Assembly: GCA_030998225.1 (NCBI GenBank)
Contig: JAPYXD010000752.1
Span: 17,376,501-17,440,500 of the forward strand
Length of the DNA stretch: 64,000 nucleotides
Direction of reading: 5' to 3'
Source of the DNA: Diplolepis rosae
Taxonomy: Eukaryota > Arthropoda > Insecta > Hymenoptera > Diplolepididae
The notes beneath the pieces are model-generated. The model was not told where the DNA came from. It made no database searches and saw only the letters and a list, made by a program, of their open reading frames with translations. A program made the position numbers and the translations under genes. Shown here piece by piece: positions 55,101 to 61,100 of this stretch. Within the stretch, counting starts at the first letter, position 1, and every line of letters starts with the position of its first letter.

Positions 55101-58100
55101 TCAAAATTTTCTCGGTTGATACATCTCCTTCGACTCTTAAAGGACAAAGTTTGATGATGGATTCAATAACACGGCTCGAAAAAATTTGGGTCTTGGAAAT
55201 TTATGTGAAATCCTTCAAATATATACCTATATAGGTTCCTATAGGAAGAAGGAATAGGATCCTATATAGATCCTATATATATGCCATATAAGCAGGAAAC
55301 TACACGGGACCCTACATAGTATCCCTATATAAATTCCTACAAAGGAATCCATATAGAAATCTATGTACGTACTTTCCAACGACTTAACCCTACAAAAGGT
55401 CCTATCTATTGACCCATGACTTGTACTTACATAGGATCCTATCTAAAAACATGTCATACACCGACACACAATCCTACATTTTTTCCTATCTAAAATCATG
55501 TATCCTAATAATCGGCCCCTACGTAATATCCCATGTTCAACCTTCAACCAATTCCCACGTTACCAGGTCTAGAAGTATGAAAGCGGAATTTCCCTATTGA
55601 TGGTGCTTGCCATCAGTTTAGGGACCGTACGACCGCTTCTGCAGCGCCATCTTCTCCCTCTAGCAGCTGAGAAAGATTTTCAGTAGACAACAACCCAAGT
55701 TCGATATACCAGTGTATTTACTACAAGCATCAACATGTCGAGTTTTGTGCCTACGAACTACGATTTGCGGATAGCACTGATTTTTTGTTATCACTTGAAG
55801 AAAACTACTGCAGAATCGCATCGAATGCTTGTAGAAGCTTACGGTGAACATGCTCTTGGCAAAACACAGTGTTTCGAGTGTTTTAAATATTCAAAAGTGG
55901 TAATTTTAATGTGAGAAACGAAGATCGTGGAAAACCACCGAAAAAGTGCGTTTGGTGGGATCAGAAGGGTGTTATCCATTATGAGCTGCTAAAACCTGGT
56001 GAAACTGTCAACACGAATCGCTACCAACAGCAAATGATTGATTTAAATCGAGCATTACAAGAAAAACAACAGGATTATCGAAGAAGGCAACACAAAGTCA
56101 TTTTTCTTCACGATAATGCCCCATCACACACAGCGAAACGGGTCAAGGAAACGATCGAGACGTTCAGTTGGAAAATACTGGCGCATGCCGCTTATTTTCC
56201 AGACTTGGTTCCGTCGGATTACCATCTGTTCGCATCACTGGGCCACGCTCTCGCTAAACAACGCTTCACTTCGTACGAAAATGTACGAGAATGGCTGGAT
56301 AACTGGTTTGATTTAAAAGACGAACAGTTTCATTGGCGTGGCATTCATCACCTTTCGGAGAGGTGGGAAAAATGTGTAAATAGCAATGAAGATTACTTTG
56401 AATAATATATTTTTGCTCATTTTCATGCAACATACGTGTAACTTTTGGAAAAAATTCCGATTTCATACTTCCAGACCTGGTAAATCCTATGTTACATCCT
56501 ATAATAAACATCTACCTTTAATCCCACGTTCTATTCTAGAATGAATAAGGTGTGCCGAAAAATGTAAATTTGGAAACGTTAAAAATGCCCTACCAGCAAA
56601 AGTTGTTATGTGTTGCTGCAAATACAAAAATGTAATAACTTCGGCGAAAGTTTTGAAAATGAATTCAATCAGAGCCAATCCGAAAAAGATTATGAATTCC
56701 GTTTAATGTAAAGCGGTTGAAAATCAATCTGACTCAATCATATTCAATCTGAAGTATCAATCCAATTAAGTTAAGAAAAATTTTCTCGAGAACGCCTAGA
56801 CCGATTTTCATAAGGAAAAAATATGTGTTTGTGTGATTGTGCCTTGAAAATTTTCCATTAAAAAAAAACTTTTTATATGTTGGAATTTTTTTGACCCTTT
56901 TTTTGGGAGAAAAGAATTCATAATTTTTCTTAAACGCCCTCACATTGGAACCCATAATATATTTTATGTGCCCCCGGCGTGCAAACTCATTTTTTCGCTA
57001 CAGTTAACAGTAGCGCAATGTAGTATATTGCGCTACAGAGGAATGAAATGTAAAAATTGAACTGCGCATGCGCCTATAGCCATGCAACGGAGCACAATCT
57101 TCTTCTTATTATTCTTCTTTTCTTCGTACAGCGTTAACACCTTACTGGCAAAGCCTTGTACATTTGAACTGAGCATGCGTCTATTAAAATCCATTACTAC
57201 TACACAAGATCAGTAAAATCAAAATGGCCGGGACTAGTCGTGACATATCAAGTGTAATGAGTAGCGCAGCAAACAACTACAATACTAGATTAGATTCGAG
57301 TGTACGCATAAAAACTCGTATACGCACCGAAGTCACATAAAATAGAATACGTGCCAATGCACACAATTCGGGAAATTACGAGACTCGCGACAATGCTCGC
57401 AGGACTGATCGCGCCTCAGCTTCGATCTTCTGCGAGCATTGTCGCTCGTCACGCAATAACCCTCATTGTGCGCCTAGGCACGTAATATACTATTGTGTCC
57501 AAACGGGCGGAAAAAGCCGCAATGCATGCTTGCGCGTTGAGCAGCATGCAGCCAGTTGCGCCTTGATGACGCAATTGGGCGACATGTTCATATCGCCCGC
57601 TTCAACGGGCGAAAATGTTCATACCACCCGCTTCAACGGGCGAAATTTTCATACCGCCCGCTTCAACAGGCAAAATGTTCATACCACTCGACACTTGACT
57701 ACCCGCGGCTAACTAAGCGCTCGCACGCAATGCGACTTTTTCCACCAATTTGGACACAAAACGTGTGTACCTCGAGCGACATGGTCGCGATGTGCGTCGC
57801 TCGGGCGGGTACACTTCACACTCGTCACAATCGCCTCCATGCCGTCCTTGGTACACAATTTACTAATTTCCTCACCAAAATAGGTTCAGCGGTCCTTAAG
57901 AAAATTCTTATTTTTTTCTGCTTTTCTTCTCGCCCCCATAACTCCGATAAAAATTATTTCTCAGATAAAATCCTTTGGTATTAATTGACTTATGAATTAA
58001 GAATTTTTTAGATTTCTCTTATGATTATGAAGATTATGGCAGCTTTTTGGTATTATTCGAAGGCTTTCCAGCCTCTTCTGGATCCCCACCCCGCTTTCTA

Positions 58101-61100
58101 TCAGGTACTTATAAGTGTTAAGCAGGCTGCCTAAGACTTCGCAAGTCTCCCCAACACTCGATTTGAACGGACTAGGGTTGTCGTGTCCAGCGTGGACGCG
58201 ATTACAGCAGCATTCGCAGGCAACTTTGTCGCACTCTCCTCCTTCTTCTTAAATAAATTTCCATGCCACATAATTTTATGTAGTAGCCTATAAAGACGGT
58301 TTCTATTTCCGCTTGTGTAAATCCCTAGTTTTGGGTGCCGAAACCAAAAAGGAAATACTGACCAGATGATGCTTCATTCCTGCGTCCAAACATCTACAGT
58401 TTCAACCCCAATATTGGCTCCAGATAGCGGAAACGTGAGCGTTTCTCACTGCTTAACTTGTAATTTCACGAAATCTTTGGCCTTTGCGGTCAAATGACCC
58501 GAGAGGGGACTGATGTTTGCCTATATTACTTCCACAGAGGTATGGTACTGACATTACGTCCCACCCATCGCGCCACATTTATCAATTCACTTCTTGCATG
58601 GACCCCATACGCGTCCGCTCCGTGCTTAGACTCTGGCGTGCACGGAAGTACCCGTTTATAGCGCTCCCTTGTCATTCATTCAGTTGCCCAGCTGGAAATT
58701 AATTTGCCAAGTACATTCATGCCGTCATTCATCCTAGTGAGAGGGCAATCTCGGCCCGTGTTGGATAGATGAATTCAATTTTTTACTTAGTGCCAAAATA
58801 GAAAACATTCACTTATAAATTTGGAAAACTATATTTTATTGCGATATGACTCAAATTGTTTCTTGCACAAAGTAATGTCACACTCTTGGCACATGTAAGT
58901 CGTCCTTTTATAAACTGACCCTGGATTGCAGGTTTTAAATCTCCTTGACTTGCTGGAATTTTGTATAATGTGATGGAGAAAACATGATTCTGAATTAGGT
59001 TGATTTTGCTGAAACAGTTCGTAAAGTTAAAAGTTTTCTGGGACGTCGTGAAGCACCTTCTCGGCCAGCTATTGTGAAATTGGTGCAAAAATTCGAGCTG
59101 TTGAGACAAGTTAGTGATGTGAAGAATCGAACATGTGCTCATCGTGCAAGAACACCAGCGAATATTGCTTCCGTAGCTCACAGTGTGTAGGAAAACTCAG
59201 GTTTGTCCTTTCCAAGCCGTTCTTTGGAATTAGGCGTTTCGCAAACGACTCTACACCGGATTGTTCATAATGACTTGTGTCTTAAGGCTTATAAAGTTCA
59301 GTTAACACAAGAACTCAAGCCTGCCGACCATCAACCAAATCATGTCTTTGCCAAGTGGGTGTTGGAAACGCATGAAAATGAACCTGAATTTCACCGCAAA
59401 ATCATTATGAGCGATGAGGCTTATTTTTACCTTGGAGGCTACGTTAATAAGCAGAATTGTCGCATTTCGGGCTCGAAAAACCCAAAAATAATTATTGAAA
59501 AGCCTCTCTATCCACAGCGAGTAACTGTTTGGTGTGGTTTTTGGGCAGGAGGGATCATTGGGCCTTACTTGTTTGAAAATGAAACTGGAGCAGCTGTTTC
59601 GGTGAATGAATTGTGCTGTCGAACCATGATTAAGGGGCACAACTAGTTTGAAATTTTGAAAATTTCGATTTTATTTCTGTTGCACTTTTTAACATCCCAG
59701 CAGGCGCTTTTTGAAGAAGAGGAAGGTGAATTGTATGGGCCGGGAATAGCAGATTAGCTCTAGGTATGATGTTTACAAATTTATAACAATGAAATCAGTA
59801 CTCTTATCTTTAAACGCGTTTTTTTCAAAACTATATTTTTCAAATTTGCTGCAGCTGTAACTCGATAAAAAATCATCCGATCGACTAGGGACTTTTTTTA
59901 GCATATTGTGTATTTGATTTTCCATACAATGACACCCCAGTTTTAGGCTTGGATAAAAAGTATAATTTTGTCAGGCCAAAAACCATCAGACATTTGAGCA
60001 AATTTTGATTTTTTTTTTAAAAAATCCGTCATTTTGTTGTATTTTAATTTTTTTCACAATCGAGGGTCACTGTATAGGAAATATATTCTAGTTTAATACA
60101 ATTTTTGGTTTTTCTTATTTCAGGCACTGTGAAGGCTACAATCACTGCAGCAGTGGGAGAGCTTATTTTATTAAAGACTCAGGAGATGGCGGATAACTTG
60201 CTGAAAATCGAATGTTTTAATTTGAAAACATTACTTTGTATTCATTATTTATGCACAAATATATCTGCAAAATTTTAAAACATTCGATGCGATTCTTTTT
60301 TTTCTAAATTCACAAAAATAACCTTTTTTCAGGCCGTCAAACTAGTTGTGCCCCTTAATGAACTTTTATGGTCAGACTTGAACGTTATGGATGTGGACGA
60401 TGTTTTTTTCCAACAAGACGGCGCTACGTGACACACAAGTGGCGAAACCATCGGTCTTTTGCGTGAAAAGTTTCCAGGCCAAGTGATTTCTCGAAACGGC
60501 GATTACAATTGGCTGCCGAGATTATGCGATTTAACGCCTCTAGACTTTTTTCTTTGGGGTTACGTGAAAGATAAGGTTTATGCTGATAATCCTCAGTCAA
60601 TTCAAGAACTCAATCGACGAAATAGAGCCTCAAATGTGCGAAAATGTAATGGAAAATTTCATCAAAGGAGCATGGTTCTGCAAACGTAGCCGTGGAGGCC
60701 ATATGAATGATATTGTTTCTCATTATTAATGGCAAATCTTTCGCTGTTGGATGGAATAAAAATCAAATGATTTTTCATAAAAAACATGCGTTTTTTTTAT
60801 AAATCAAAATGAAACTTTTAATTGCAAAATCCTTTATATAAATTACTTTGTTCGGGTCAAGAAAAAAAGTTTTTTTGTAAACCAGTGTTAGTGCGCCTTT
60901 ACTAAGTAAATTACCACGATATTACATATTAAGATAGAAACACCTTTGATGTCTCAGAGAAGAAACTACACTGAGAAAACAGTTTCTTTGAATCAAAAAA
61001 ATATTTCTTTGATATACGGTCAAAGAAAAAAATTCTTTGAATCAAAGAAAGTTTTGTTAATTCAAAAAAAAATTTCTTTGATCTAAAGAAATAGATTTGT

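Noticed and set aside
55911..56405. Intact 164-residue C-terminal transposase frame as a functional host gene
   Set aside because: Lacks the first catalytic aspartate and DNA-binding part in frame and has typical element ends with TA duplications; openness is probably due to youth.
57530..57984. Overlapping 60- and 142-residue ORFs with repeated [14 protein letters not shown] units
   Set aside because: They are translations of a 30-base tandem repeat in a miniature element in two frames; no start context or homology.
60124..60235. TTTCAG followed by an open stretch with [14 protein letters not shown] as a possible dynein exon
   Set aside because: It lies inside the TTAA-flanked insert at 59634-60354, and exon 17 already joins exon 18 without a gap.
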